Shown: positions 22,716 to 31,962 of the stretch, piece after piece | How the letters are laid out: the number at the start of each line of letters is the position of its first letter | Numbering within the stretch: the stretch's first letter is position 1 | Source of the DNA: a virus | DNA: 64,000 nt | Direction: 5' to 3' (one strand) | IMG/VR virus record: IMGVR_UViG_3300032242_000738 | Location: 1 to 64,000 of that record | Translations under genes and position numbers: made by a program | Notes under the pieces: generated by a model | Told to the model about the DNA's origin: nothing | Database searches by the model: none | What the model saw: only the letters and a program-made list of their open reading frames with translations

Positions 22716-24542
22716 ATGGCCATTATACAGATATCTAAAATCCAACAACGTTCAGGTAACCTTGTAGACCTGCCACAATTAGACCAAGCTCAATTGGGCT
22801 GGGCCAATGATGCTAAACGTCTTTTTATAGGAACTACTAGTCCTAATCCAAATGAAAATGTTGAAGTATTAACAGCATATTCAACTATTACCTTTAGTCA
22901 AATTTCAGGTGGTGAGGGTAATTTAAACATCTCTAATTCTCAGAATGGGCAAATATTAACTTATGTTAGTAGTACCGATACCTGGGAAAACTATACAGGA
23001 AATTCTGTCCAACTAGGTGGACATAAACTTCAGCTTGGTAATGTAGCAAATATATCCATGACCGGTGGTGCCATTGGATATGTATTAGAAACAGACGGAT
23101 TGGGTAATCTAAGTTGGACATCTAAATCAACAATTACTGCATATATCAGTGCAGTATCAAAAGCTAATCCTGGGGTAGTAACTACCACAGTTCCTAATTT
23201 CTTTACAGCCGGTGCATTAGTAACCATTACCGATGTTGTTGGTATGACTCAGCTTAATGGTAACAGTTATTATGCGAAGATATTAACATCTAATACGTTC
23301 TCATTATATTCTGATTCTGGGTTAACTACGCCGGTTGATACAAGTGGCTATACTACATATACTAGTGGTGGTAGAGTAATTTCTTCAGTAGGAGGATCTG
23401 GATCAAGTGCGGCAGCTGGTAGTAATACCACAGTACAATTTAATGATAACAATGTTCTTCAAGGTAGTGCAGGATTTACCTTTAATAAACTATCAGGAGT
23501 TTTAACAGCACCAAATCTTGCAGGTGATGGCGGTAGATTATCAAATATTGCTGGTGCTAATATTACAGGTTCAATACCTCTTGCTACATATGCAACAACT
23601 GCAAATAGTGTAGCTGGTGCTAATGTTTCAGGTGCAGTAGCATACGCAACAACAGCTAATAATGTAGCCGGTGCTAATGTGTCAGGTCAAGTCAGTTATG
23701 CGGCTGTAGCCAATAGTGTAGCAGGAGCCAATGTTTCAGGTACAGTAGGTCTTGCTACATATGCAACAACTGCAAATAGTGTTGCTGGCGCTAATATAAG
23801 CGGCGCTGTAGGTCTTGCTACATATGCGACAACAGCTAATAGTGTAGCCGGTGCTAATGTTTCTGGTGCAGTCAGTTATGCAACAACAGCTAATAGTGTA
23901 GCAGGTGCTAATGTTTCTGGTGCAGTTAGTTATGCAACAACCGCTAATAGTGTAGCAGGTGCGAATGTAAGTGGTACTGTAAGTAGTGCAACTACAGCAG
24001 GTACTGTAACAACCGCGGCACAGCCAAATATCACAAGTGTTGGTACATTAACTTCATTAAATGTAAGTGGTCAAATAACGAATAATAATATTACAACGGG
24101 TGCTAGTTCAACACCGGGCAATCTTACTGGTGCTTGGACATTAAGTAGCGGTTCAACACTACAAGCCACATATGCTGACTTAGCAGAATATTATGAATCT
24201 GATAATATCTATGAACCAGGTACTGTATTAGCATTTGGTGGTGATAAAGAAGTTACCATAGCAGAAGATGCCACTACAAAAGTTGCAGGTATTGTTTCTA
24301 CCAATCCAGCATATGTAATGAATAGTGCATGTGAAGGTGAACATATTGTAGCATTAGCATTACAAGGTCGTGTTCCGTGTAAAGTACGTGGAAATATTAA
24401 AAAGGGTGATATGTTAATAAGTGCAGGATATGGCTTTGCTCGTCCAGCATCATTCCCTGTATTGGGTACAGTCATCGGTAAATCATTAGAAAACTTTGAT
24501 GGTGTAGAAGGTATCATTGAAGTAGCAGTCGGCAGACTTTAA
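22716..24542 (+). CDS. Repeat-containing tail fibre protein
   Basis: 608 residues. The N-terminal ~45 residues (IQISKIQQRSGNLVDLPQLDQAQLGWAND) look like a fibre attachment segment. A module near 170-215 has LNGNSYYAKILTSNTFSLY. Residues ~270-430 contain about eight copies of a ~17-residue repeat (YATTANSVAGANVSGAV) likely forming a trimeric beta fibre. The C-terminal domain (~487-608, ADLAEYYESD, VAGIVSTNPAYVMN) resembles peptidase-G2-like autocleavage/chaperone modules. Repeats and C-terminus are shared with the 2639-residue protein at 47492. Confidence 0.78.
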   Translation: MAIIQISKIQQRSGNLVDLPQLDQAQLGWANDAKRLFIGTTSPNPNENVEVLTAYSTITFSQISGGEGNLNISNSQNGQILTYVSSTDTWENYTGNSVQLGGHKLQLGNVANISMTGGAIGYVLETDGLGNLSWTSKSTITAYISAVSKANPGVVTTTVPNFFTAGALVTITDVVGMTQLNGNSYYAKILTSNTFSLYSDSGLTTPVDTSGYTTYTSGGRVISSVGGSGSSAAAGSNTTVQFNDNNVLQGSAGFTFNKLSGVLTAPNLAGDGGRLSNIAGANITGSIPLATYATTANSVAGANVSGAVAYATTANNVAGANVSGQVSYAAVANSVAGANVSGTVGLATYATTANSVAGANISGAVGLATYATTANSVAGANVSGAVSYATTANSVAGANVSGAVSYATTANSVAGANVSGTVSSATTAGTVTTAAQPNITSVGTLTSLNVSGQITNNNITTGASSTPGNLTGAWTLSSGSTLQATYADLAEYYESDNIYEPGTVLAFGGDKEVTIAEDATTKVAGIVSTNPAYVMNSACEGEHIVALALQGRVPCKVRGNIKKGDMLISAGYGFARPASFPVLGTVIGKSLENFDGVEGIIEVAVGRL

Positions 24543-24559
24543 AATAATAGGAAAATAAA

Positions 24560-24847
24560 ATGGCATCAACAATTTACACAGCAAACGGCACCAGTCAACG
24601 TACATCAGCTAGTACTACAGACAAAGTTCGTATTGCTACTACAACATCAGCAATTGCAATATCTTCAGGCAATTCAAGTGTTACTACTGATTTAACAAAC
24701 GGTACAATTATACCAGCAAATACAGTAAACAACAACTTTTTAGTTGGTCAAGGTAATTACATTGCTTATATTAATGTAGCCGGAACAGCAGGTGCATTCA
24801 GTATTAGCACATTGGGGGCAAATCACGCTAATACAGGTACTCAATAA
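24560..24847 (+). CDS. Small virion protein, unknown
   Basis: 95 residues, Ser/Thr/Ala/Asn-rich, with ANGTSQRTSASTTDKVRIATTTSAIAISSGN at the front. The low charge and beta propensity fit a small fibre, decoration or adhesin subunit. It follows the fibre gene by 17 bases with GGAAAA as ribosome site and may be co-transcribed. Not recognised. Confidence 0.65.
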   Translation: MASTIYTANGTSQRTSASTTDKVRIATTTSAIAISSGNSSVTTDLTNGTIIPANTVNNNFLVGQGNYIAYINVAGTAGAFSISTLGANHANTGTQ

Positions 24848-24858
24848 TAGAGTTTTAA

Positions 24859-24866
24859 GATAAATA
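24859..24866 (+). promoter_or_regulatory. Late-type promoter box GATAAATA
   Basis: GATAAATA followed by TATAATACAC; the predicted transcript start (~24873) coincides with the base of the first of three stem-loops. Confidence 0.65.
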
Positions 24867-24874
24867 TATAATAC

Positions 24875-24930
24875 ACTTGCATTCGGCAAGTTTATGCAGT
24901 AACCCACTGCGTAGCGTCTAGAACACGCTA
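24875..24930 (+). promoter_or_regulatory. Structured 5' leader with three tandem stem-loops
   Basis: Three perfect hairpins in a row: ACTTGC (24875-24880) with GCAAGT (24886-24891); GCAGT (24896-24900) with ACTGC (24906-24910); TAGCGT (24912-24917) with ACGCTA (24925-24930). They fill the leader between the late promoter and the ribosome site (AAAGGA) of the gene at 24951. Confidence 0.7.
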
Positions 24931-24950
24931 ATTTTATAAAGGAAAATCAA

Positions 24951-26345
24951 ATGGGACGTCCTCTAAAAATCGCAAAGGCTCAAGCAGTCTTAACAATTAC
25001 TGATACAGCACAAACAGGCAGTATCGTTACAATATCAGGTGGTAATCTAACAACTAACCCAACTGTTGGTGTAGCAGAAGGTATGAAATTTGTAGTTGCA
25101 ACTACAGTTGGTGGTTTAGTTGCTGGCACAACATATTATGTTAATGTAGTATTATCAAATACTACATTTAGTGTTTCAGCTACACAAAAAAGTGTACAAC
25201 CGCAAGTTATGGCACCGATGACAGATACCACTGGTCAATCTGTTAGTGCAACATTTAATGGTGTTGATTCATATTTTAACAATCCAGTATCTGGTACAGG
25301 TTATCCAGCAACAAATACAGCAACATACGGTGTAGTTGGTGGAAATACTGCTATCTACGGTAAGCAAGTATTATGTAATGTAGCATTTGGTGTTCAGGGT
25401 ACAGGTACTGTATTCGCAAGCACAAGTAGCAACAATGTAGTTGGTCTTGGTACTGACTTTGCTAACGTAGCTACAGGTTCAATATTATTTGCTCAATGGG
25501 GTAATGACCCAAATGTAGCAATGTTATTAGGTACTACAACTAGTACTAAGGGTAATTTGAGTGTAGTTGTTGCTAACACAACAGTATCAGGTAGTATCAT
25601 TGGTACTTCTGGAAATGCACAAACATTGACAGTAAATACTCCAGTAGTGTTTGATTCTACATTTGGTAGTTTGACAGCAGGTACAACATACTTTGTTAAG
25701 ACTATTGCTAATGCAGCCGCATTTACTGTTTCTACTACACCTGGTGGTGCAGTAAAAACATTGACAGCAAATGCTAGTGTTACTGGTAACGCAATTCAGA
25801 ACCGTGTTGTATTAGGTGCTGTATCAGCAAATAACGCAACTGGTGCTACTAGTTATGGTGATCCATTCGTTCAAGCATTACCAGAAGCAGGTTATATTGT
25901 TCGTCAAAAAGGCAAAACAAAGTATTTGGTAACAGGTACAGTTACAGGTTTGACAGGTGCAGTATATACAGCTAATGTTGCTAACACAGCATTAACACCA
26001 AACACAATGAGTATTATTGCTACTAATGCAGCCTCTGGTACACAATATGTTTCAAGTGTAAATGACTATCAAACAGAATTGTTCCCAACAACAGTTGCCC
26101 CAGGAGCATTAAGTGTAGGTACATTGTATACAATTTATCAATCAGGAACAACAGATTGGACAGCATGTGGTGCAGCAAGTAACTTAACAGGTGTTACATT
26201 TACTGCTACTGCTACAGGTAGTGGTACAGGTCTTGCAGTATTGAATACAGTTAATCCTGATGTGATTTCTTCATTCAATGCGGCTGCCGCAGCTAATGCT
26301 AACCCAGGTCAGCCTAACCCAATCGTAACTATTGCTAATGCTTAA
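24951..26345 (+). CDS. Modular virion structural protein
   Basis: 464 residues, Thr/Val/Ala/Asn-rich. At least two copies of a module with the pattern (A)GTTYYV...NTTFSVSAT (near 55-75) and AGTTYFVKTIANAAAFTVS (near 235-255) are visible; the same module occurs in the proteins at 56049 and 58463. Near 380-430, GTLYTIYQSGTTDWTACGAASN is another module common in phage virion proteins. The late promoter plus three-hairpin leader suggest high expression. The exact position in the particle is unknown. Confidence 0.65.
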   Translation: MGRPLKIAKAQAVLTITDTAQTGSIVTISGGNLTTNPTVGVAEGMKFVVATTVGGLVAGTTYYVNVVLSNTTFSVSATQKSVQPQVMAPMTDTTGQSVSATFNGVDSYFNNPVSGTGYPATNTATYGVVGGNTAIYGKQVLCNVAFGVQGTGTVFASTSSNNVVGLGTDFANVATGSILFAQWGNDPNVAMLLGTTTSTKGNLSVVVANTTVSGSIIGTSGNAQTLTVNTPVVFDSTFGSLTAGTTYFVKTIANAAAFTVSTTPGGAVKTLTANASVTGNAIQNRVVLGAVSANNATGATSYGDPFVQALPEAGYIVRQKGKTKYLVTGTVTGLTGAVYTANVANTALTPNTMSIIATNAASGTQYVSSVNDYQTELFPTTVAPGALSVGTLYTIYQSGTTDWTACGAASNLTGVTFTATATGSGTGLAVLNTVNPDVISSFNAAAAANANPGQPNPIVTIANA

Positions 26346-26347
26346 TC

Positions 26348-26659
26348 ATGTCACGAACTATTAATATGCCAGCACAGACTACAAAAACTGATATCGCTGT
26401 ACTTCAAGTTCAAGTTAAAAACATTGAACAAGATGTCAGCGAGATCAAAAGTAGTCTTAAAGAGATGCATGAATGTCTTGACCGTAACGCACATGAAACA
26501 AGAGAAATGTTGAAAGAAATGCGTGAGGAAGATATTAAGGCACACAAAGAACTAGGATCAAAAGTCTCTGCATTAGAAAAGTGGAGATGGATGATGATGG
26601 GTGCAGGCGTAGTAATAGGGTCATTAGGTTTTGATACATTAGCAAAACTACTGAAATAA
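26348..26659 (+). CDS. Coiled-coil protein with C-terminal membrane segment (possible holin)
   Basis: 103 residues. Residues ~10-78 form a heptad-rich coiled coil (IAVLQVQVKNIEQDVSEIKSSLKEM), followed by WRWMMMGAGVVIGSLGFDTLAKLLK, a single hydrophobic segment near the end. This layout matches XhlA-type holin-associated proteins and small tail or lysis proteins. No other holin candidate was seen, and the endolysin at 55426 has no signal peptide and would need one. The holin role is inferred. Confidence 0.5.
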   Translation: MSRTINMPAQTTKTDIAVLQVQVKNIEQDVSEIKSSLKEMHECLDRNAHETREMLKEMREEDIKAHKELGSKVSALEKWRWMMMGAGVVIGSLGFDTLAKLLK

Positions 26660-26684
26660 AAAAACGGTCTTAGGACCGTTTTTT
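26657..26684. terminator. Bidirectional terminator between convergent genes
   Basis: ACGGTC (26664-26669) pairs with GACCGT (26674-26679) around TTAG, with an A-run on the left and a T-run on the right, so it works on both strands. It overlaps the end of the Nudix gene. Confidence 0.9.
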
Positions 26685-27086
26685 CGTAAGTGCTTTTAAT
26701 TTCTTCTGTACAACATCAAAGTTTACTGTACTAAATAACCCAGGATGTAATGGTTTAGGATATTGATTGTCCCCTACCCAAGCATACCCGCAATGTTCAT
26801 AGTTTAATAACGGGATAAATTCTTCATCTATTGCACAAAAGAATGTATGATATGTAAATGTGTTATTGACAAATTTTTGTATTGGAACTAGTTTTGGATT
26901 TTTAGGAAAGTATCCAATTTCTTCATTACATTCTCTAGCGATACCAACTAATAATGTCTCGCCGTTTTCTATTTTACCACCTGGTATACCCCAGTTACCC
27001 GGATTTTTATTGTCCGTTCTAAGTAGGTATAAGAATCGTTGTGTTTTTTTAGCGTAAAAGAATACGCCTGCGGATATATTTGACAT
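26670..27086 (-). CDS. Nudix hydrolase
   Basis: 138 residues on the minus strand. The complete Nudix box GX5EX7REUXEEXGU is present (GKIENGE, then RECNEEIGY). Nudix enzymes hydrolyse nucleoside diphosphate derivatives; T4 carries NudE for ADP-ribose and similar substrates. A single-gene unit, with TATAAT (27102-27097) and TTGTAA -35 on the minus strand upstream. Substrate cannot be told from the box alone. Confidence 0.9.
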   Translation of the reverse strand: MSNISAGVFFYAKKTQRFLYLLRTDNKNPGNWGIPGGKIENGETLLVGIARECNEEIGYFPKNPKLVPIQKFVNNTFTYHTFFCAIDEEFIPLLNYEHCGYAWVGDNQYPKPLHPGLFSTVNFDVVQKKLKALTKKRS

Positions 27087-27096
27087 ATGCTAATAT

Positions 27097-27125
27097 ATTA
27101 TAGCATAAAGTAAATCAGATTACAA
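27097..27125 (-). promoter_or_regulatory. Sigma70-like promoter for the Nudix gene
   Basis: On the minus strand: TTGTAA (27125-27120), 17-base spacer, TATAAT (27102-27097), ATG ten bases later. It lies within the end of the gp15 gene. Confidence 0.6.
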
Positions 27126-28491
27126 TACTATAATCGCCCTGGCCATACCAGCCTTCCCAACTTTTCATCCAAGCTCCTTCGGTATTAACGTAACGATATT
27201 GTACGGTTGTTGTTAAATTGGTAACATATTCTACTGTAGTGGCTGTTGCGCTATCAAATGACACAAACCATTCACCAGTACCACTATCATATTCAATAAT
27301 GTCATTAGCATATGCTATAACATTTCCCCATGCTATGGTTGAATCACCTGTACTACCGATATGATCTACTATAAGATATCTCATACCATTTTCGGCTGGA
27401 GGTAACCCTGCATTTGGTCCTGTGACTAATGGGTTAATCACGCTGTCTACAGGAGCCAATGTATTTTGAGGCAGGGTATCTGGGTCAATATCATATATCA
27501 ATAATCTATCATCAACTGGGTCAGGTACAATCGTACCCACAATCTCTGTATTCATATATGGATTTTGTAACCATATCTGACTAATACCCGGTCTTAATGT
27601 ACCATATACATTTAATAAACTACTCCAATATAAACTTGTATTAGGGTTAGGAGGTAATTCTAAATCTTCATTGTTTGGATAGAAATCCTGATCAGCTGGT
27701 AATAATTGTAAACTATTACCTATTAGTAATAACTTATATCCATATGGTGTAATCTTTTGTCTAGTACCTAATAACAAATCATCATTCTGTATATCATCAA
27801 GTGCCTTACCAGAAAATATACTTGCAATAATCTTTTCAATAACACCCATCTTTTTAAGTTTAGCCGCATTGCTAATCCATATAGGCATATAGAATTTCCA
27901 ACTCATTACATCAATTGGATTTTGTGTACCTTGTGGTATACTACGACTACTAAATGTTAATCCATCTTGATATACAACGCTTAAACTTGTCCAATCAATA
28001 AAGTTATCAGTACTTTGTATTTCTAAAGATGGATTGAATAATGTACCTAGTTGTTCTATCAATTGTAATTTTTGATTATAATTAGTTGTCCAAAAATCTA
28101 CACTAATACGTAATGTATAGGGCACTGGCATTAATCGTTCTACTGTAAATGCTTGTCCTTGTACTGATTCATAACTTTGTGTTTCACTATTATATGTACG
28201 TTGACGAACTTGAATCTTATCAATAAATGTAGGATCTTGTGTACGTCTTTGATCGTATTCTAAACCAGTAATGTAATAGGTAATTAGTGGGGCACTAGGT
28301 GTATTGCTAGCACTGTTATTAGCAATAATTGTAGCAGCCTGTCTACTACTATCGCCATACATAACTGGTACACGTACAAGTATTTCATTACCGTTAGGAT
28401 CTTTACCTTTAGTAACATACCAATTACTAAAGATTTTTCCAAATTGAATTAGAAATCTGCGTACCTGATTATCATAGAAAAATTGTGCCAT
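27115..28491 (-). CDS. 15: Tail sheath stabiliser gp15-like
   Basis: 458 residues, longer than T4 gp15 (272). The N-terminus YDNQVRRFLIQFGKIFSNWYV followed by ILVRVPVMYGD matches T4 gp15 (YNSSFRRYATLMGDLFSNI, FIRVPITYA), and LRISVDFWTTNYNQKLQLIEQLGTLFNPSLEI matches its middle. gp15 caps the sheath end of the tail and joins it to the neck. The extra C-terminal ~180 residues are unlike T4. It lies directly behind gp14 on the same strand. Confidence 0.85.
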   Translation of the reverse strand: MAQFFYDNQVRRFLIQFGKIFSNWYVTKGKDPNGNEILVRVPVMYGDSSRQAATIIANNSASNTPSAPLITYYITGLEYDQRRTQDPTFIDKIQVRQRTYNSETQSYESVQGQAFTVERLMPVPYTLRISVDFWTTNYNQKLQLIEQLGTLFNPSLEIQSTDNFIDWTSLSVVYQDGLTFSSRSIPQGTQNPIDVMSWKFYMPIWISNAAKLKKMGVIEKIIASIFSGKALDDIQNDDLLLGTRQKITPYGYKLLLIGNSLQLLPADQDFYPNNEDLELPPNPNTSLYWSSLLNVYGTLRPGISQIWLQNPYMNTEIVGTIVPDPVDDRLLIYDIDPDTLPQNTLAPVDSVINPLVTGPNAGLPPAENGMRYLIVDHIGSTGDSTIAWGNVIAYANDIIEYDSGTGEWFVSFDSATATTVEYVTNLTTTVQYRYVNTEGAWMKSWEGWYGQGDYSIVI

Positions 28492-30210
28492 TTAAATTAC
28501 CGGTGGTATTGAATTTGGTGATAATGTTAAGATAGTTGACAGACCTTGTTTCTGAGGTATAGTTGTTCCATCTGTAGTTATTGTCACATTGCTGTTATTT
28601 ATGAAGCTAGATTGTTGTGACAAATCTCCTTCAGTGAATCCTGTTTGTGTTCTTACATTCTTAGATATACGAACCCATATTCTACCGTCCCAGCGATAGA
28701 GAATTTGTGGTAGATAATCTGTACGTAAGAAATATGCACCTACTTGTGGGTTTTGCGGGAAACTTATTCCTGCACCAGTTGGGAATCCATTTGGCGCTTC
28801 GCCTGTACCATCTAAGTATCCTGTGGTATATCCAAAGCTTCTTGGGCTACTACGTGCAATGAATTGGAATCTTGGATCACAATCAGCACGATAGTCCATA
28901 GTATCTGGACCATATGGTTGTGTACCTGTAAAGCCCGGAGCTACTGGATTTTGATCTGCAGTGGCATATGTATTATCTGCTGTACCATATGGACCAGTGA
29001 CCGGACCTGTCGGCAATGCCGTTAATACTATTTCTCCTTGTACAGGACCAGATCCATTACCTATAAGTGTTGGTGCAATTGTTGTTGTTTCTAAGTTTAC
29101 TTGCCTACTATTTTGTAATGGCTCAATAAACATATCTATTGTCATGTCCCAAATACTTTGTACAGTTGATTTTGGAATACGTAATACTGGACTTGGGTTT
29201 TTATATTTAGGGTTATGAACCATTGCAACAGAGGCTCTGGCTACAACCGGTGCACCATTATTATTGGCTATAACATTTACTGGTGGTGCAGGTTGATTAT
29301 ATTTACCTGATAGTTCAGTATTAGTTTCAAATGTACCATAAGTAGGAACAATATATAATTTACTCTTATCATAACCTGATTTAGGTACTAATCTATTAGC
29401 TTCTTCAATAATAGAATTATTGATTTGTAGATTTTTATTATATGTAGCAAGAATATCTTTAAGATTTTGATTAGGATCAAGTTCCCAGAAAGTATCATTA
29501 GGTGGTATAATACCAATTGGTACATCCTGTTTAGCTAGATAATTCTTATCACCATATGTAATAACATAACCAGCTGGATATGTTTTATTAGCTTCCCATA
29601 ATCCAAGATAATTATCTGTGTTAATTGGTTGTTCTAATATCTGACTAAATTCTTGGCTATCAACTAATGGTTCACATTTAATACGCCATAAATGCGGATA
29701 CCAAGTTGGGCTAAATCCTTCACTTGCAAAATTACCATCAGTAATTTGATAAAATCTTTTTAATGCAACTGGTATAGTTTCTTTTAATGGATTATAATCT
29801 AGTAGATGAGGTAATTCTAATACATCACCTACCATTAACTTACGACCAACTAAATCAATCATATCATTATAATGAACGGTAATAAAGATAATGTCATTGT
29901 TTAAGAATAATCCAAATTGACTTAAATCAAAATCTAAATTCTGTACATTATAATGTCCACGTAATCTATAAATACTGGTATCATATGTTCTATCTCTATT
30001 TTCTAAAAACAATAAATCTTGTATATTAGTAGGATCTAACGCATCATATTGTGGTTGAGTATAATCAATACTAGGACCTTGATTAGTTGGTCCTAAATAT
30101 TTGTGTATATATAAATCAGTTGCGCCAACAGTAAACATCTCTGATATTGTTCTATCAAAGAAACGATAATCATTTGATTTCGTGGGGTGATATAATGAGA
30201 GTCTAGGCAT
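28492..30210 (-). CDS. 14: Neck protein gp14-like
   Basis: 572 residues, over twice T4 gp14 (256). The pattern FFDRTISEMFTVGATDLYIHKYLG, DLSQFGLFLNNDIIFITVHYND and LMVGDVLELPHLLDYNPLKE follows the gp14 core, while the C-terminal half (ParGly-rich, PTGPVTGPYGTADNTYATADQN and YFLRTDYLPQILYRWDGRIW) is an addition. gp14 forms the neck with gp13 (33621). It stops against the gp15 start and shares its late promoter. Confidence 0.75.
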   Translation of the reverse strand: MPRLSLYHPTKSNDYRFFDRTISEMFTVGATDLYIHKYLGPTNQGPSIDYTQPQYDALDPTNIQDLLFLENRDRTYDTSIYRLRGHYNVQNLDFDLSQFGLFLNNDIIFITVHYNDMIDLVGRKLMVGDVLELPHLLDYNPLKETIPVALKRFYQITDGNFASEGFSPTWYPHLWRIKCEPLVDSQEFSQILEQPINTDNYLGLWEANKTYPAGYVITYGDKNYLAKQDVPIGIIPPNDTFWELDPNQNLKDILATYNKNLQINNSIIEEANRLVPKSGYDKSKLYIVPTYGTFETNTELSGKYNQPAPPVNVIANNNGAPVVARASVAMVHNPKYKNPSPVLRIPKSTVQSIWDMTIDMFIEPLQNSRQVNLETTTIAPTLIGNGSGPVQGEIVLTALPTGPVTGPYGTADNTYATADQNPVAPGFTGTQPYGPDTMDYRADCDPRFQFIARSSPRSFGYTTGYLDGTGEAPNGFPTGAGISFPQNPQVGAYFLRTDYLPQILYRWDGRIWVRISKNVRTQTGFTEGDLSQQSSFINNSNVTITTDGTTIPQKQGLSTILTLSPNSIPPVI

Positions 30211-30216
30211 ATCTAT

Positions 30217-30224
30217 TATTTATC
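30217..30224 (-). promoter_or_regulatory. Late-type promoter box GATAAATA (minus strand), leaderless
   Basis: GATAAATA on the minus strand, ending six bases before the gp14 ATG at 30210, too close for a ribosome site. Confidence 0.7.
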
Positions 30225-30273
30225 GTTTATCCATTGCCCGTCAAATACATGTAAATTTGGGTCAATAGAAAAG

Positions 30274-30302
30274 TTGACAATAAACTAAACATATGCTATA
30301 AT
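30274..30302 (+). promoter_or_regulatory. Consensus sigma70 promoter
   Basis: TTGACA at 30274-30279, 17-base spacer beginning ATAAA, TATAAT at 30297-30302 with extended -10 TGC. It belongs to the early cassette type of 4277-5418. Confidence 0.88.
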
Positions 30303-30334
30303 ACACAAATGAAGTACAATTCTAGGAGAAACTA

Positions 30335-31528
30335 ATGGCAACACGTAAACCCATAAAGAAAATCATTAAAGCTAGTGATTATTCACAGGTTAAGACACTT
30401 AACCCTAAAGACCCGGATACAGAATATTTAGGTCCTGAACCTATGTTTGCCGTACAGCCCGATGCAGATAGACGCCGAGTAGCACTTATGCGTAGTTTTA
30501 CTTGGTATGGACGTTTTTATGGTAAGAAAGATGCTAAAGAATTCTTAGCACAATACTTAGACCTACGTGACCGCCCACAAGAAGCTAAAATCATGCGTAA
30601 GATTGATGAGAAAGAATGTATCAATACACTATGCTGGTTAGCACGTATGGAATTGCGTGGATTAGAACTGTCCGAAACAGAATCAGATACACTACAAAAC
30701 GAAATTGTACGATTGCTTGAAACTATTAATAAGCCACAAGTAGTTGAAGCTTCAATTACCGGTGCACCTGAAGTTCCCACAAGACCTAATATTCAGGAAA
30801 TTCTTAAAGATAAAGCACGTGAAGCCGGTGGTGAACTTGAAGGACTGTTTGATGAATATATTACATCAGGCGCCGGAACAAAACATACATTACGTCCAAT
30901 TGACGAAGTGGCTAAAAAGAATGTAATGCCACAACATATCAGTATGTTGACCGAAGTATGGAAAAAGAAATTGAATGAGATTGAAGAGGTACTGAAAGGT
31001 ACGGATAGTCAATTGGTTCAGGGATATCAGCATCTATCCAAAACACAACTAAAGAATGTTGTAAAGTTTATTGAATTGGTCATCAATGATTTAAACAGTT
31101 ATATTAGTGTTAAGAAAGCGGCAAAAGCACCACGTGCCCGAAAAGCTGTTCCTGTAGAGAAACAGGTGGCAAAATTGAAATATCTGAAAACATTTGTAGA
31201 TACTGCAAATAAGCTTGATTTAGTAAGTGTCAGTCCTATCAAACTACATGGTGCAAGTGAAGCTTGGGTATATGATACCGCAAAGCGTAAACTACATCAT
31301 TATGTTGCAGATGAATATAGCAAAACATTTACTGTTAAAGGTAGCACATTGTTAGGTTTTGATACTGCACAAAGTGAAACTAAGACATTGAGAAAGCCGA
31401 GTGAACAGATTAAAGAAGTTATGGGTAGCAAGCCGGCTGCACGTAAATTCTACAAAGATATTAAAGCAGTTAGCACAACACCTAATGGTCGCTTTAATGA
31501 GAATATGATTATACTGAAAGCATTTTAA
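30335..31528 (+). CDS. Hypothetical early protein, basic, multi-part
   Basis: 397 residues with AGGAG six bases before the ATG. N-terminal ~130 residues are helical (RRRVALMRSFTWYGRFYGKKDAKEFLAQYL); the middle is charged and helical; a basic linker (KKAAKAPRARKAVP) precedes a C-terminal part with a beta segment (SEAWVYDTAKRKLHHYVADE). I recall similar conserved hypotheticals in T4-type aquatic phages. It has a consensus early promoter and leads the operon with MazG and a MutH-like nuclease. Confidence 0.72.
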   Translation: MATRKPIKKIIKASDYSQVKTLNPKDPDTEYLGPEPMFAVQPDADRRRVALMRSFTWYGRFYGKKDAKEFLAQYLDLRDRPQEAKIMRKIDEKECINTLCWLARMELRGLELSETESDTLQNEIVRLLETINKPQVVEASITGAPEVPTRPNIQEILKDKAREAGGELEGLFDEYITSGAGTKHTLRPIDEVAKKNVMPQHISMLTEVWKKKLNEIEEVLKGTDSQLVQGYQHLSKTQLKNVVKFIELVINDLNSYISVKKAAKAPRARKAVPVEKQVAKLKYLKTFVDTANKLDLVSVSPIKLHGASEAWVYDTAKRKLHHYVADEYSKTFTVKGSTLLGFDTAQSETKTLRKPSEQIKEVMGSKPAARKFYKDIKAVSTTPNGRFNENMIILKAF

Positions 31529-31962
31529 TGAGTAATATTGATTTAAACAGATACAAAGATTTTGTAGAACAAGTAACTAGTCAACCTAGTGATGATTTGA
31601 CTACATTCATAAACCGTCTTGATGAACTTGATGGTAATTACATTGGTGATGGTGTTCATGGACCTAATATCAATGTACCATTATTATTGACTGCATGTTT
31701 AGGACTTGCAGCCGAAAGTGGCGAATTCATTGAAGTGCCCAAGAAGATGTTTTTTCAGGGTAAACCGCTCAATGAAGAAAATCTATTTCACATGAAACGT
31801 GAATTAGGTGACATTATGTGGTATTGGATCAATGCATGTAGAGCATTGAATCTTGATCCAAATGATGTTATTGATGAGAATGTGCGTAAATTAGAAAGTC
31901 GCTATCCCGGTGGCTCGTTTGATGCACATTATAGTGAAAATCGTAAAGAAGGTGACTTATGA
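31528..31962 (+). CDS. mazG: MazG-type nucleotide pyrophosphohydrolase
   Basis: 144 residues. GLAAESGEFIEVPKK provides the ExxE helix and ELGDIMWYW the ExxD helix of the all-alpha NTP pyrophosphatase fold. MazG enzymes hydrolyse (d)NTPs or alarmones, and phage copies are common in aquatic T4-type phages, where they are thought to shape the host nucleotide pool. It starts on the last base of the previous stop and overlaps the nuclease gene by four bases (ATGA). Confidence 0.85.
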   Translation: MSNIDLNRYKDFVEQVTSQPSDDLTTFINRLDELDGNYIGDGVHGPNINVPLLLTACLGLAAESGEFIEVPKKMFFQGKPLNEENLFHMKRELGDIMWYWINACRALNLDPNDVIDENVRKLESRYPGGSFDAHYSENRKEGDL

